Shown: positions 28,412 through 39,526, counted from the first letter of the stretch. The stretch is DNA of 64,000 bases from Actinomycetota bacterium (GCA_018333515.1 JAGXSZ010000030.1:64501-128500), one strand, 5' to 3'. Numbers and translations are program-made. Notes: a model not told the origin generated them from the letters alone.

Positions 28412-28891
28412 ATGTTGACGGTCATAACACATTCATCAGAGGAGACCTGGGAGTTGGCTCGCAAGCTGGCTCCCATATTAACGAAAGGCGATCTCATAAG
28501 CTTAAGCGGCGACCTGGGGGCGGGCAAGACGGTCTTTGCGAAAGGGCTTGCCGCCGGCCTCGGCATCGATGCGCCCGTTACCAGCCCGACCTTTACGATT
28601 ATCAAGGAGTATGAAGGCAAGCTGCCGCTCTTTCATTTCGATGTCTACCGGCTGGCCTCCGCGGAAGAACTCGAAGAGTTAGGCGCTGACGAATACTTCT
28701 ACGGCGAGGGTGTCTCGGTCGTCGAATGGGGCGATCGGGTCGAAGAGATCTTGCCCGAGGAGCGCCTGTCGATAAGGATACTGCGCCTGGTCGACGAAGA
28801 CCTGCGACGGATAGAGGTCACGTCCCACGGCGAACGATGGAAGAAGCAGGTCGATAAATGGTTGGATGGAGAAGAGTGTGTTGATTCTTAG
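28412..28891 (+). CDS. tsaE: tRNA t6A synthesis ATPase TsaE
   Basis: A 159-residue P-loop ATPase with Walker A GDLGAGKT at 33-40 and the family motif TSPTFTIIKEYEG. TsaE stimulates the TsaB-TsaD complex that places threonylcarbamoyl on A37 of ANN-decoding tRNAs. Gene order tsaE-tsaB-rimI-tsaD is the classic bacterial arrangement. Its end overlaps the start of tsaB. Confidence 0.96.
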   Translation: MLTVITHSSEETWELARKLAPILTKGDLISLSGDLGAGKTVFAKGLAAGLGIDAPVTSPTFTIIKEYEGKLPLFHFDVYRLASAEELEELGADEYFYGEGVSVVEWGDRVEEILPEERLSIRILRLVDEDLRRIEVTSHGERWKKQVDKWLDGEECVDS

Positions 28892-29585
28892 TCTCGATAC
28901 ATCGAGCCCGGTGCTGACGGTCGCGCTTCATAACGGGGATAGTATAGTCGGCGAAGAGACGACCTGGATGCCCCGGGGCCATATGGCCAAACTCATCCCT
29001 TTCATCGACGAGCTGTTAACCGCGAAAGGCTTTAAAGTAGACGATGTTACGCATATGGTCGTCGGAAGCGGGCCGGGCTCGTATACGGGTTTGCGAATAG
29101 GTATGGTCATCGCGCGCACCTTCGCCCAGCTCTTGGAGGTTCCCATCATCGGTGTTCCGAGCGCCGACGCCATCGCGTACGGGAACATACCGGAGGCAGG
29201 CGTTGCCTGTCCGATAATCGACGCGAAGCGAGGAGAGGTCTACACCGCGCTCTATCGCCCGCACGACGGCTCGGTCGAGCGGATTACGGAGTTCATGGCC
29301 ATACACCCGGATGAACTCGCGAAAAAGCTGCGGGATGAGAGGTATGAGCGGGTTGTTTTTGCCGGAGACGCGGTCAAACTCTACGAAGGGGTTCTGGCCG
29401 AGGCGCTAGGTGGGCGCGCCGTCTTTGCGGCGGAAGAGGCCTGGTGGCCGCGGGCTTCCGATTTGGCCTCGCTGGCGCTGCCTCTGATTATCGCGGGCGA
29501 ATTCGATGAGCTGTATAAATTGGCGCCGATTTACGTGAGATTGTCTCAAGCCGAGGAGATGTGGGAAAAACGACATCGGGGGTGA
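28878..29585 (+). CDS. tsaB: tRNA t6A synthesis protein TsaB
   Basis: About 235 residues of the ASKHA-fold TsaB family, the inactive partner of TsaD in t6A synthesis (LILSLDTSSPVLTVAL at the start, GSGPGSYTGLRIG in the middle). I favour the GTG at 28878, which has GGAG six bases upstream; the ATG at 28866 and a TTG at 28881 are alternatives. The coding region overlaps the last codons of tsaE, suggesting translational coupling. Confidence 0.95.
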   Translation: MLILSLDTSSPVLTVALHNGDSIVGEETTWMPRGHMAKLIPFIDELLTAKGFKVDDVTHMVVGSGPGSYTGLRIGMVIARTFAQLLEVPIIGVPSADAIAYGNIPEAGVACPIIDAKRGEVYTALYRPHDGSVERITEFMAIHPDELAKKLRDERYERVVFAGDAVKLYEGVLAEALGGRAVFAAEEAWWPRASDLASLALPLIIAGEFDELYKLAPIYVRLSQAEEMWEKRHRG

Positions 29586-29592
29586 GCGTGTC

Positions 29593-30108
29593 ATGATAAC
29601 GATAAAACCGGAAGTCCGCGAGATGGCGGCGGTCGATGTCGATCAGGTATACGCCATTGAAGCAAGCGCTCACGTTACACCCTGGAGCCGTCTCACGTTT
29701 CAGAGAGAGATAGCGAACAAGCGGCATAATATATGCCTGGTCGCGGAAGTCGGCGAGAGTGTCGTAGGGTTTGTGTGCCTGTACCATGTGCTCGATGAGG
29801 GGCACGTGACCAATATTGCGGTGGCGGCTCCGTACCAAAACAAAGGCATCGCGACTCGCTTGATGCTCGAAGCCGTCGAGCGGGTTGTCAAGCGGGGCAT
29901 TAAGCGCTTGACGCTAGAGGTGCGAAAGTCCAACACCAAAGCGCAATATCTCTACATCAAGTTTGGCTTCAAGATGAGTGGTTTGCGCAAGGCTTACTAT
30001 ACCGACAACCGGGAAGACGCGCTCGTCTTCTGGACCGGGGATATTTCGGATGGGAATTATCAGCGGCTTTTTAAGGAGATTCGCGAAGGCCTCGACGATA
30101 GGGAGTAG
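29593..30108 (+). CDS. rimI: ribosomal protein S18 alanine N-acetyltransferase-like GNAT protein
   Basis: A 171-residue GNAT acetyltransferase with the acetyl-CoA loop VAAPYQNKGIATRLM and the RimI-like ending LYIKFGFKMSGLRKAYY. RimI acetylates the N-terminus of S18 in Escherichia coli; targets elsewhere are less certain. Its place between tsaB and tsaD is typical. The ATG follows GGGGGTGAG with a short spacer and sits 7 bases after tsaB. Confidence 0.92.
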   Translation: MITIKPEVREMAAVDVDQVYAIEASAHVTPWSRLTFQREIANKRHNICLVAEVGESVVGFVCLYHVLDEGHVTNIAVAAPYQNKGIATRLMLEAVERVVKRGIKRLTLEVRKSNTKAQYLYIKFGFKMSGLRKAYYTDNREDALVFWTGDISDGNYQRLFKEIREGLDDRE

Positions 30109-30149
30109 CGTTCCGGTTGAGCGGCGATACCGGCGGAGGGCATAGTGTT

Positions 30150-31184
30150 ATGGCAAAAGATATCTACATATTGGGAATCGAGACCTCATGCGATGAGACC
30201 GGTGCCGCTATCGTTAAAAACGGTAGCGAGATAGTCGCGAATGTCGTCGCGTCGCAAATAGAGTTTCATAAGAAGTTCGGCGGGGTCGTCCCGGAATTGG
30301 CCTCGCGGAAGCACCTCGAGATAATAAACCCCGTCCTCGATGAAGTGCTGGAGCAGGCGGGTATGGGATACGGCGACCTCGATGCCGTCGCGGTCACAAT
30401 CGGGCCGGGTCTTGTCGGCGCGCTCTTGATGGGACTCGGTGCCGCCAAGGTCATCTCATACGTTAAGAAGCTGCCGCTCGTCGGCGTCGACCATATCGAA
30501 GCTCACATCTACGCGAACTTTGTCGACCATCCCGACTTAAAGCCGCCGTTTGTCGCGCTGGTGGTCTCGGGTGGACACACGATGCTCGTGTATATCGAGG
30601 AGTACGGCAGTTACGAGCTTATGGGCCGGACCCTCGACGACTCGGTGGGCGAAGCCTATGATAAGGTCGCCGCGTTTCTGGGGCTCGGCTATCCCGGCGG
30701 GCCGATCATAGACAGCTTAGCTAAAGAGGGGGACACCGAAGCCATTCGGTTCCCGCGCGCCATGATGAGTAAAGGCGAGTTAAATTTCAGCCTGAGCGGT
30801 TTGAAGACGGCGGTTCTAAATTATGTCTCAAAGTTGAAGACTCAATCGGTTGAGTTGCCACTGCCCGACCTCACGGCGAGCTTTCAGGCGGCCGTCGTCG
30901 ACGTGCTTGTCTCCAAGACGCTTCGCGCCGCTAGTCAGAAAGGCGTTGATAAAATAGTTATGGCCGGCGGTGTCGCCGCGAACAGCTATCTCCGCCGGCG
31001 CATGACCGATGCCGCCCGGGACGAGGGTATGGTTCTCTACTACCCGAGCATGTCGTTATGTACCGACAACGCCGTCATGATAGCGGCGTCCGGCTACTAT
31101 CGCTTTATCGCCGGCGAGCGGCTCTCCCTCGCGGCGAACCCCATACCTAATCTTCGCTTAGGCCAGAGCGTTCAAAGCCTATAG
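30150..31184 (+). CDS. tsaD: tRNA N6-adenosine threonylcarbamoyltransferase
   Basis: A 344-residue Kae1/TsaD enzyme that transfers threonylcarbamoyl from its AMP ester to A37 of tRNA. Metal-binding His115 and His119 lie in DHIEAHIYANF, and the N-terminal GIETSCDETGAA motif is intact. I place the start at ATG 30150, with GGAGG about nine bases before it, rather than at the upstream TTG 30117. It closes the t6A gene run. Confidence 0.97.
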   Translation: MAKDIYILGIETSCDETGAAIVKNGSEIVANVVASQIEFHKKFGGVVPELASRKHLEIINPVLDEVLEQAGMGYGDLDAVAVTIGPGLVGALLMGLGAAKVISYVKKLPLVGVDHIEAHIYANFVDHPDLKPPFVALVVSGGHTMLVYIEEYGSYELMGRTLDDSVGEAYDKVAAFLGLGYPGGPIIDSLAKEGDTEAIRFPRAMMSKGELNFSLSGLKTAVLNYVSKLKTQSVELPLPDLTASFQAAVVDVLVSKTLRAASQKGVDKIVMAGGVAANSYLRRRMTDAARDEGMVLYYPSMSLCTDNAVMIAASGYYRFIAGERLSLAANPIPNLRLGQSVQSL

Positions 31185-31264
31185 CCGTTCTGGATTCTCG
31201 CGTTCGACTCCGGTATGCTTAAAGGTGATAAGTTTGTCGCAAATTTTTATTTAAAGATGTAATC

Positions 31265-32761
31265 ATGGTGTTTTCCGTAAACCTTTTGCTCGCGTCGCTA
31301 ACCGGGGTTTTGCTCGCGTCGGCCTTTCCTTATCCCTCGATATCCTTGCTCGCCTGGGTCGGCTTAGTGCCTCTGTTTTCCGCTTTGAAACGAAGCGACT
31401 TCAGGCACGCTCCGTTGTTGGGGCTTCTCGCGGGCGCAACCTTCTTCGCGACGGTACTTTATTGGATAAACATCTTCGGCTATATAGCTTGGATTTCGCT
31501 GAGCCTGGCGCTATCCGGCGCGTTCGTTCTCTTTGCGACCGCATCCTGGTTGGTGATGAAACGGTATGCGGGCACCGGTAAATTTATCGTCATACCTTCG
31601 CTCTGGGCGGTATTCGAGTTTGCGCGCTCACTCGGACCTTGGGGGTTTGCCTGGGCGTATCTCGGCTCTACGGTTGAGCACCCGTTTTTCTTGGGGGTCG
31701 CGTCATACGTCGGCGAGGTGGGGCTCGGAGCGCTCATAATCCTCGGGAACCTGGTTCTCTTTAGCCTAATCGACGGCGAAGGTCTTCGCGGGCGTCTGCG
31801 GCAGGCTGCCCCGGGCATAGCAGTCGGCGCGGTCTTATTGGTACTTATGTCGCTCTATGGTCAGACAGCCTCGGCTTTGTTAACGCCGAACGTGCTCGAC
31901 GGGAAGTCGCCTGTTGTGAGAGCCGCCATTATCCAGCCGAATCTCGCCCAAGACCTCAAAGCCGACCTTACCAACAACGACGCGATTAAAGCACTCTATA
32001 TCGCTATGACCGAAGAGGCGCTCAAAGCCGAACCTGAGTTGATAATCTGGCCGGAGAGCACGCTCATCACGCGAATCGACGATGAACCCGAGTTCTTGGA
32101 ACGGGTCGCGAAACTGCTGCGTCCCACTGAGACGGCGTTGGTCTTCGGCGGGGTCGAAGGGGTCGAAGACCGCATCCACAACACCGCGTTCTATCTCGAC
32201 GCCGACAGCCGTCTTCACCGATATCGCAAGATACACCTGGTGCCGTTTGGTGAGTATATGCCGATGCGCCCGCTTGTCGAGCGCATCAACAGCATGGCGG
32301 CGCTGGTCAATGATTATACCCCGGGACGCGAATACAAAGTCTTTGAGATGGGCGGTTCCCGTCGGTTTTCGACGGTGATTTGCTTCGAGTCGTCCCAATC
32401 CGGCCTGGTCGGGCGGATGGTCCGGGAGGGGGCGAAATTTCTGGTCATCGTTACCAACGATGCCTGGTTCGGCAAAACGGCCGCCGCCGAGCAGCACTTT
32501 CGCATCACCCGGATGCGCGCCGCCGAATACGGCATCCCGATTGTGCAAGCGGCGAATACCGGGATATCCGGCTTTATAAACGCGGATGGTATAGTCGACA
32601 AGCGAAGCGGTCTCGACAAGCGTATTGTTCTCAGCGACGCCGCGGTCCTTTCCGGAGGAGCGACGCTTTACACAAAAATCGGCTTTATCTTTCCTTATAT
32701 TTATCTTCTGGTAGCGGGCGTCGGCTTGGCGCTTACGACGAGGCGTGGGGAAAATGCTTGA
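31265..32761 (+). CDS. lnt: apolipoprotein N-acyltransferase
   Basis: A 498-residue membrane enzyme with about six N-terminal helices, a carbon-nitrogen hydrolase domain (about 215-465) and a last membrane helix. The expected Glu-Lys-Cys triad appears in WPESTLITR, YRKIHLVPFGEYMP and VICFESS. It N-acylates the N-terminal cysteine of lipoproteins in the membrane. Its presence agrees with the lipobox seen in NrfA. Length is typical. Confidence 0.94.
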   Translation: MVFSVNLLLASLTGVLLASAFPYPSISLLAWVGLVPLFSALKRSDFRHAPLLGLLAGATFFATVLYWINIFGYIAWISLSLALSGAFVLFATASWLVMKRYAGTGKFIVIPSLWAVFEFARSLGPWGFAWAYLGSTVEHPFFLGVASYVGEVGLGALIILGNLVLFSLIDGEGLRGRLRQAAPGIAVGAVLLVLMSLYGQTASALLTPNVLDGKSPVVRAAIIQPNLAQDLKADLTNNDAIKALYIAMTEEALKAEPELIIWPESTLITRIDDEPEFLERVAKLLRPTETALVFGGVEGVEDRIHNTAFYLDADSRLHRYRKIHLVPFGEYMPMRPLVERINSMAALVNDYTPGREYKVFEMGGSRRFSTVICFESSQSGLVGRMVREGAKFLVIVTNDAWFGKTAAAEQHFRITRMRAAEYGIPIVQAANTGISGFINADGIVDKRSGLDKRIVLSDAAVLSGGATLYTKIGFIFPYIYLLVAGVGLALTTRRGENA

Positions 32762-32846
32762 GCGTGTGTGCGCTATGGGTGGGTGGAGGTTCGACGTTTT
32801 GAGCATCGAAAAGAGCTGCAAGGTACTTGATAGCAGCTCTTAATGA

Positions 32847-32999
32847 CTAAGCGGGCTCCGAACTACGGTTGCTTATGGGCTCAATAGAAAAGCTGAATTT
32901 GCCGCAATCCGGGCAAGACTCGACGCTGACACTGAGTAAAGGGGGAACACATACCCGCCAAGTCTTACCGCATTTTTCACAGACAAGTACCTCTACCAA
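32847..32999 (-). CDS. 50-residue zinc-ribbon protein
   Basis: A small minus-strand frame encodes MVEVLVCEKCGKTWRVCVPP, a spacer, and a second CPDCGKF pair, so two CxxC knuckles lie 22 residues apart in a typical zinc-ribbon spacing. The TTG start has GGGGGT seven bases upstream. It lies just downstream of another small minus-strand gene. The function is unknown; nucleic-acid or protein binding is usual for such ribbons. Confidence 0.55.
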   Translation of the reverse strand: MVEVLVCEKCGKTWRVCVPPLLSVSVESCPDCGKFSFSIEPISNRSSEPA

Positions 33000-33058
33000 G
33001 AGCGCGACCCCCAATACTTAAAAGTTAGAAAATTTGGTGTCGGATGATGCTGAACGAA

Positions 33059-33346
33059 TTAGCCTATTCTTCTTGCCAGGAAACCATAGTCCGGGAGCGC
33101 TTGCATAACCGCTTCGAAGTGCTCCTCGGAGCCGGGCTCCAGTGGCTCTGCTAAGGAGACCGATAAGGCGTTTGCCCCGGAACCAATATACCGAGGCATG
33201 CTGTACTCCTTATTTAAAAGGAATTCGATTTCTCGCGCGGACTTAGCGTCGTACCCGGTTAGGGTTGCCTTGTCGCCGGCGAATTCGGCCGTGACGACTC
33301 CGAGCGCGACCCTTCCCTTAAACCTGTCGATCACAAATCTAGACAT
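33059..33346 (-). CDS. small conserved-looking protein, unknown function
   Basis: A 95-residue protein starting MSRFVIDRFKGRVALGVV. The start is well supported by GGAGG just upstream of the ATG; the longer frame to 33370 would cross this ribosome site. The sequence is mixed alpha/beta with a C-terminal acidic helix (PGSEEHFEAVMQALPDYG). I do not recognise a family. The zinc-ribbon gene follows 60 bases downstream on the same strand. Confidence 0.55.
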   Translation of the reverse strand: MSRFVIDRFKGRVALGVVTAEFAGDKATLTGYDAKSAREIEFLLNKEYSMPRYIGSGANALSVSLAEPLEPGSEEHFEAVMQALPDYGFLARRIG

Positions 33347-33502
33347 AAAACCTCCGGTGTTTTTCGGCACTACTAATCCTTATTATCGGTAGTGGGTTTA
33401 CAAATATTAATACCCTTAGAGTCAATGCTTTGCCGGGCATTTGCGACAAAGGTTGGGAGTGGGCGGATAAACGGTATTAAAAGTGCCGGGAATTACTATA
33501 AT

Positions 33503-33625
33503 CACTAAAGAACTACGCAAAAGCAGCCGATAACTACGGTACAAAAGGAAATGCGGTATCCCTAGAAATAAAAGGTGGGGGAGATAGGACCACCCGGGGG
33601 CTGCATTTCTTTTATTTATTTATAG
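33503..33625 (+). ncRNA. structured RNA candidate with terminator-like end
   Basis: In the divergent gap ahead of groES, three nested pairings stack around one axis: GAAATGC/GCATTTC (33548-33554 with 33603-33609), CCC/GGG (33560-33562 with the G run at 33596-33600) and GGTGG/CCACC (33574-33578 with 33590-33594). They are followed by TTTTATTTATTT. A TATAAT element at 33497-33502 could start a transcript of about 115 bases, although its -35 is weak. It may be a small RNA; no known class was recognised. Confidence 0.4.
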
Positions 33626-33671
33626 AAGAGGTTTAACCCGCACTGTTTTGGCAAAAATTTAATTCAGGATG

Positions 33672-33700
33672 TTGATTTAGCAGTCAAGCTATTGTAATAT
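33672..33700 (+). promoter_or_regulatory. groESL promoter
   Basis: TTGATT and TAATAT are separated by 17 bases. The start point predicted just downstream falls in the CIRCE operator, the usual arrangement for HrcA-controlled groE promoters. Confidence 0.75.
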
Positions 33701-33704
33701 ACGT

Positions 33705-33731
33705 TTAGCACTCGCAGGAGCAGAGTGCTAA
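33705..33731 (+). promoter_or_regulatory. CIRCE operator (HrcA binding site)
   Basis: A perfect match to TTAGCACTC-N9-GAGTGCTAA, 25 bases before the groES start. HrcA represses through this element in many bacteria and is released on heat shock. The hrcA gene itself is not in the window. Confidence 0.95.
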
Positions 33732-33755
33732 AAATACTGTTGGGAGGGTCGATTT

Positions 33756-34046
33756 ATGAATCTAAAACCTTTGCGTGATCGTGTGATTGTAAAGCCGATA
33801 GAGCCTGAGGAGGTAACCAAGAGCGGTATTGTCATACCTGACACCGCCCGGAAGGAGAGGCCTCAGGAAGGCGAGATCGTCGCCGCCGGCGACGGCAAGC
33901 TCGACGATAGCGGCAAGCCGATTCCTATGGTCGTAAAAGTAGGGGACAAAGTCATTTACTCGAAGTATGGCGGCAGCGAGATCAAACTCGATGACGAAGA
34001 GTTCTTGATTATGCGCGAGGAAGATATTCTCGCAATCGTTGAGTAG
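33756..34046 (+). CDS. groS: co-chaperonin GroES
   Basis: A 96-residue GroES with the standard MNLKPLRDRVIVKP opening, a mobile loop (about 17-34) and the GDKVIYSKYGG beta motif. It caps the GroEL ring during folding. The start follows TGGGAGGG. groEL is 61 bases downstream under the same CIRCE-controlled promoter. Confidence 0.98.
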   Translation: MNLKPLRDRVIVKPIEPEEVTKSGIVIPDTARKERPQEGEIVAAGDGKLDDSGKPIPMVVKVGDKVIYSKYGGSEIKLDDEEFLIMREEDILAIVE

Positions 34047-34107
34047 GGCGGATGTTGCCGTTTAGCATTTGTTAAAGTTTATTTTACCAAAGGGAGGGAA
34101 CGCTTAA

Positions 34108-35742
<1,635 letters not shown>

Positions 35743-35807
35743 GCCGATCGGATAATTTCGAGTGCCGGATTCATAGCGCTCGATGCTTACATAAAGAACA
35801 GGATTTC

Positions 35808-35841
35808 AGGCGGAGGCGGGGTCGAGAGGCTCCGCCTTTTT
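35808..35841 (+). terminator. groESL terminator
   Basis: GGCGGAG and CTCCGCC arms are followed by TTTTTC, about 65 bases after the groEL stop. A/T content on the far side is low, so it mainly serves the plus strand. Confidence 0.85.
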
Positions 35842-35852
35842 CTGTCCCTCGG

Positions 35853-37430
35853 TTACTTCGAGATTCCCCCGCGGTCGTCATCCTCGGTGTTGACCGCCCA
35901 GATATTATCTTTGGAGACGACGCCGTCTATCAAATTTTCGACCGCGACCATGGCGGTGAGCATCGAGTGGTCCGCGTTGTTGTACCGGTGCATGCCGTTT
36001 CTGCCAATCAGGAACAGATTGGTCACGCTATCGGTAAAGTCTTGTATGATGCCGAACCGGTCGTAACTTCCAAAGTAGGCCGGGTAGGTTTTGGGTATCC
36101 TGATTACCGTGCGGTCCAAAACGTCGTGTTCTTCTATTATGTCGATTTTCCCTAACTCGGCGATGGCAAATTCGGCAAACTCATCGTCCGTTTGGCTCCA
36201 TAAATCATCGCCTTCGTTGCAGAAGTATTCCAATCCTATCCAGACGGTGTTGGGGTCGGCCACCATGTAGGGGCTCCAGTTGTTGAATATCTGCAACCTT
36301 CCGAGCTTTACATCACGCTCCTGGATATATATCCAGTTATCCGGAACGATGTTATTAATCGTTTTGAACTCCGTCTCGTTGCCGATTTTGAGTTTGTTCA
36401 AAAGCAGCCCGACTGTTATGAAATCCCTGTATAAGAGGCCGCCCGCCACTTCTTGTACCGCTTGCGGGACGGTGTCGCCGAGCGCCTCTATTAAATCCTT
36501 AACCGGCATCGTCGAAAAGTAGAAATCCCCTTTGAAGTAGACGGAGTTGCCCGCTTCGTCTTCTGCGAGGACCTCGGTAATCAGGTTTCCCGAGCGTCTT
36601 ACGGCGATAACTTTGTGGCGCATATATAGCTCTCCGCCGGCCTCGACGACCTGGCGGGCTACCTCTTCCCACATCTGGCCGGGCCCGAACTTCGGGTAGG
36701 TGAACTGTTCGATAAGGCTGGTCTCCGTATTGCTCTGCCGTATCGAGTCGTCCTTTGCGACCGTGCTTCTGACGGCGTGGAGAATCGCTCTTGTGACCGA
36801 GAGCCCTTTAATTCGTTGCGCGCCCCATTCGGGCTTTATCCGGCCGCAAGGGACGCCCCAGACTTTCTCGGTGTAGTCCTTGAAGAAGGTGAGGTAGAGT
36901 TCTTTGCCAAACCGGTTAATAAAGAAATCCTCGAGGGATTTCTCTTCTTTTATAGGGCTGAGGCGGGCCTTTGCGTAGCTCGCGCCTATTTTGGCGATTC
37001 TGACCAGGCCGAGGTTTTTGATTGTGTTGCCGTTCAAGGATATCGGGTAGTCAAAGAATTTGCGCAGGAAGAATATTCTTGAGAGCCGGCTTCTGACCAG
37101 CATGACCTTGTCGGTTTGCTCCGGGTCGGGCGCGTCTTTTTCCTTGGACAACGCGACGTCTCTTCCGAGAAGAAGGTCGTCGCTTGCCGGTCTGCCTTGT
37201 AGCGGGAGAATCGTCTGCCACCAGTCCGTAACCCTGCTCGACTTGGAGAAGAACCTGTGGCCGCCGATGTCGATTCGGTTTCCTTTGTAGTTTACGGTTT
37301 TGGAGATGCCGCCTATATCACCGGTCATCTCCAGCACGATTGGTTTGATGCCGGTCTTTTTGAGCAATTCATACGCGGCTGTCAGCCCGGCGGGACCCGC
37401 TCCGATTATGATTGCGGTCTTTTGATTCAT
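35853..37430 (-). CDS. FAD-dependent amine-oxidase-like oxidoreductase
   Basis: A 525-residue protein with an N-terminal FAD dinucleotide motif ([16 protein letters not shown], 8-23), then GDIGGISKT and [10 protein letters not shown] motifs as in UDP-galactopyranose mutase and protoporphyrinogen-oxidase-like enzymes. The C-terminal [15 protein letters not shown] motif completes the FAD site. Members are often found near polysaccharide genes and are thought to act on lipid-linked or sugar substrates; this one has no experimental counterpart known to me. A GtrA gene remnant lies directly upstream on the same strand, supporting an ancestral surface-glycan operon that has decayed. Confidence 0.82.
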   Translation of the reverse strand: MNQKTAIIIGAGPAGLTAAYELLKKTGIKPIVLEMTGDIGGISKTVNYKGNRIDIGGHRFFSKSSRVTDWWQTILPLQGRPASDDLLLGRDVALSKEKDAPDPEQTDKVMLVRSRLSRIFFLRKFFDYPISLNGNTIKNLGLVRIAKIGASYAKARLSPIKEEKSLEDFFINRFGKELYLTFFKDYTEKVWGVPCGRIKPEWGAQRIKGLSVTRAILHAVRSTVAKDDSIRQSNTETSLIEQFTYPKFGPGQMWEEVARQVVEAGGELYMRHKVIAVRRSGNLITEVLAEDEAGNSVYFKGDFYFSTMPVKDLIEALGDTVPQAVQEVAGGLLYRDFITVGLLLNKLKIGNETEFKTINNIVPDNWIYIQERDVKLGRLQIFNNWSPYMVADPNTVWIGLEYFCNEGDDLWSQTDDEFAEFAIAELGKIDIIEEHDVLDRTVIRIPKTYPAYFGSYDRFGIIQDFTDSVTNLFLIGRNGMHRYNNADHSMLTAMVAVENLIDGVVSKDNIWAVNTEDDDRGGISK

Positions 37431-37439
37431 ATGCGCCCC

Positions 37440-37562
37440 TTAATTGAACAAGATGTATTTCCCGGCAAGGAAGTTCCAAAGATAGATGAAGACGGTTGCG
37501 ACTATTTTCGCCGTCAAGTAGCGATAATGCGAGTAACCCGTTGTAGCCTCACAGTTTTTTGA
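37440..37562 (-). pseudogene. 3' remnant of a GtrA-family membrane protein gene
   Basis: The minus strand just before the oxidoreductase encodes GYSHYRYLTAKIVATVFIYL followed by WNFLAGKYILFN and a stop. The KIxATxxxYLWNFxxxKYILF pattern is the conserved last helix of GtrA-like flippases. Only about 35-40 codons remain; the first three helices are absent and upstream sequence shows no matching frame. A 5' deletion is the simplest explanation. Confidence 0.65.
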
Positions 37563-38117
37563 CTGAGCCAAGGCTGCCGTCGCCGATGAGCATGGATGCT
37601 CTAACCTCCAGTGAATTGGTGTCGGTAGTCCGTCGTCGCCTGTCGCTTAGCTTAAACCCAGTATAGGTATTTATTTGGAAGGCTGCAAACAACGGTACGA
37701 TTAGGGGATATTGGTTGACGATTCGAGTTAAGGACAAGCGCATGCACGAAAGGTCGGGCGACCGCATCGTTTTCTTGACATAACAGGTCATCGGGTGTAA
37801 GATAATCGAAATTTTACCCCTGAAATTGAGCACTTATTCGATTGGCTCCAGTCATATGTAGGTCTATAAGCCCGGGAAGCTCAACCCCGACGGGGACGAG
37901 CAGAGCCGGGTCTTTGTTTAACGCTAAGAATGCGGGCGCCGTGCGGCTATATGTCTGCTGAGGCATAGAAAACATGGCCGCGTTGGCGCGGATTTCACGG
38001 CCTGAGCTTGGCCGCGCTGTAGGTTATGTCGTGTCCGGGGTACTGTTTCAATAACAGCGCGTGTTAGTGTAGACTAAGAACATTAACCATATTTATAATT
38101 ACTTATCGGGAGGGAGT
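37563..38117. other. gene-poor gap with decayed coding sequence
   Basis: About 550 bases between the GtrA remnant and guaB3. Apart from the minus-strand fragment at 37814-37975, listed separately, no gene or clear terminator is seen. A TATAAT at about 38092-38097 may be the -10 element of guaB3, though its -35 partner is not convincing. Confidence 0.5.
37814..37975 (-). pseudogene. unidentified coding remnant
   Basis: An open minus-strand frame of 53 codons from an ATG, extendable upstream without a start to about 69 codons, encodes MFSMPQQTYSRTAPAFLALN, then an aliphatic LLVPVGVELPGLIDLHMTG stretch. The composition is protein-like but no ribosome site or family is evident. It is probably a fragment of a gene lost together with the GtrA gene. 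Confidence 0.3.
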
Positions 38118-39275
38118 ATGGAGATAGAGATTGGGAGAGGAAAAAAGGGGAGACGGGCGTACGGTTTTGACGACATCGCGATTGTCCCGAGCAGGCGGAC
38201 GCGTGATCCTGAAGATATCGACATAATCTGGGAACTTGCGGGAAACAAGTTCGAGCTGCCGTTGTTGGCTTCGGCGATGGATGGGGTAGTCGACCCTAAG
38301 CTCGCGATCGCGTTGGGCAAAATGGGGGGGCTGGCGGTACTCAATCTCGAGGGTATCCAGACGAGATTCGAAGACCCCGACCCGGTGCTCGACCAGATAG
38401 CGGCCTTGTCCAACAAGGAAGCGACACGCGGTTTGCAGGAGCTATACCGGGAGTCGGTAAAAGAAGAATTAATAGCTAAGCGAATAAAAGAGATAAAAGC
38501 GGGTGGTGTGTTGGCTGCCGCCTCGCTCACGCCGCAAAAGGTCGAGAAGTATTATAAGACGGCGATAGAGGCCGGCCTCGATATCCTTATCATCCAGGGT
38601 ACGGTCGTCAGCGCCGAGCATGTCAGTACCCAGGTCGTGCCGCTCAACTTGAAAGAGTTTATCGGCCGTCTCGATATACCGGTAATCGTCGGCGGTTGCG
38701 CTTCGTATTCGACCGCGCTTCACTTAATGAGAACCGGCGCGGTCGGCGTCCTGGTCGGTGTGGGGCCGGGCCACGCGTGCACGACGCGCCGCGTGCTCGG
38801 TATCGGTGTGCCGCAAGCGACCGCTATCGCGGACGCCGCGGCGGCCAGGATAACCCACCTCGAAGAGAGCGGTCGTTACTGCCATGTAATCGCCGATGGC
38901 GGCATGCGCACCGGCGGCGATATCGCCAAGGCTATCGCCTGCGGCGCGGACTCGGTCATGATAGGCTCGCCTATCGCGAAAGCGGAAGAAGCGCCTGGCC
39001 GCGGGTATCACTGGGGCATGGCGACATTTCACCCGACGCTTCCGCGAGGCACGCGGGTTCACGCGGGACAGCGTTGCACGCTCCGGGAGTTGCTTCTCGG
39101 GCCGGCGCGCGAGAATGACGGCACGCTCAATCTCTTCGGCGCTCTCAGGACATCTATGGCGACTACCGGTTACCAGAACATCAAGGAGTTCCAAAAAGCC
39201 GAGGTCTTGGTGGCACCGTCGCTTCAGACCGAGGGCAAGGTCTTGCAGCAATCACAGGGTGTCGGGATGTGCTAG
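38118..39275 (+). CDS. guaB3: GuaB3-type IMP dehydrogenase/GMP reductase-family protein
   Basis: A 385-residue TIM-barrel protein of the IMPDH/GMPR superfamily in the GuaB3 branch common in actinobacteria and cyanobacteria. It lacks the CBS domains of canonical GuaB. The catalytic cysteine is Cys221 in [12 protein letters not shown], and the phosphate loop [12 protein letters not shown] is intact. GuaB3 members have been called IMP dehydrogenase-related, and at least some may act as GMP reductases, so direction and substrate are open. The gene is followed by a terminator and then guaA. Confidence 0.88.
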   Translation: MEIEIGRGKKGRRAYGFDDIAIVPSRRTRDPEDIDIIWELAGNKFELPLLASAMDGVVDPKLAIALGKMGGLAVLNLEGIQTRFEDPDPVLDQIAALSNKEATRGLQELYRESVKEELIAKRIKEIKAGGVLAAASLTPQKVEKYYKTAIEAGLDILIIQGTVVSAEHVSTQVVPLNLKEFIGRLDIPVIVGGCASYSTALHLMRTGAVGVLVGVGPGHACTTRRVLGIGVPQATAIADAAAARITHLEESGRYCHVIADGGMRTGGDIAKAIACGADSVMIGSPIAKAEEAPGRGYHWGMATFHPTLPRGTRVHAGQRCTLRELLLGPARENDGTLNLFGALRTSMATTGYQNIKEFQKAEVLVAPSLQTEGKVLQQSQGVGMC

Positions 39276-39375
39276 TACGCGGCCGCAAGCCGTTCGTTAG
39301 AGATTTTAGACGCGGCGCATTATGGGGCCGATTAAGTGGAGCCGCCGATTGACGGCAATGCAATAAAGGAGTCGG

Positions 39376-39405
39376 GAGCCGGTTCTCCGGCTACCGGCTT
39401 TTTGC
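39376..39405 (+). terminator. terminator after guaB3
   Basis: AGCCGG and CCGGCT arms around an 11-base loop, followed by TTTTTG and then a second T-rich tract, about 100 bases after the guaB3 stop. Confidence 0.7.
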
Positions 39406-39526
39406 GCTTTTGTCGTGTAAATCGAGCGTGAAAGCTGTATTCTATTTACAAATATGACTATATGCAGGCATAATAGATGTTTTAAGCGGCCAATTCGTTG
39501 GCTTACCATGAAGGAGACGAACCCGA

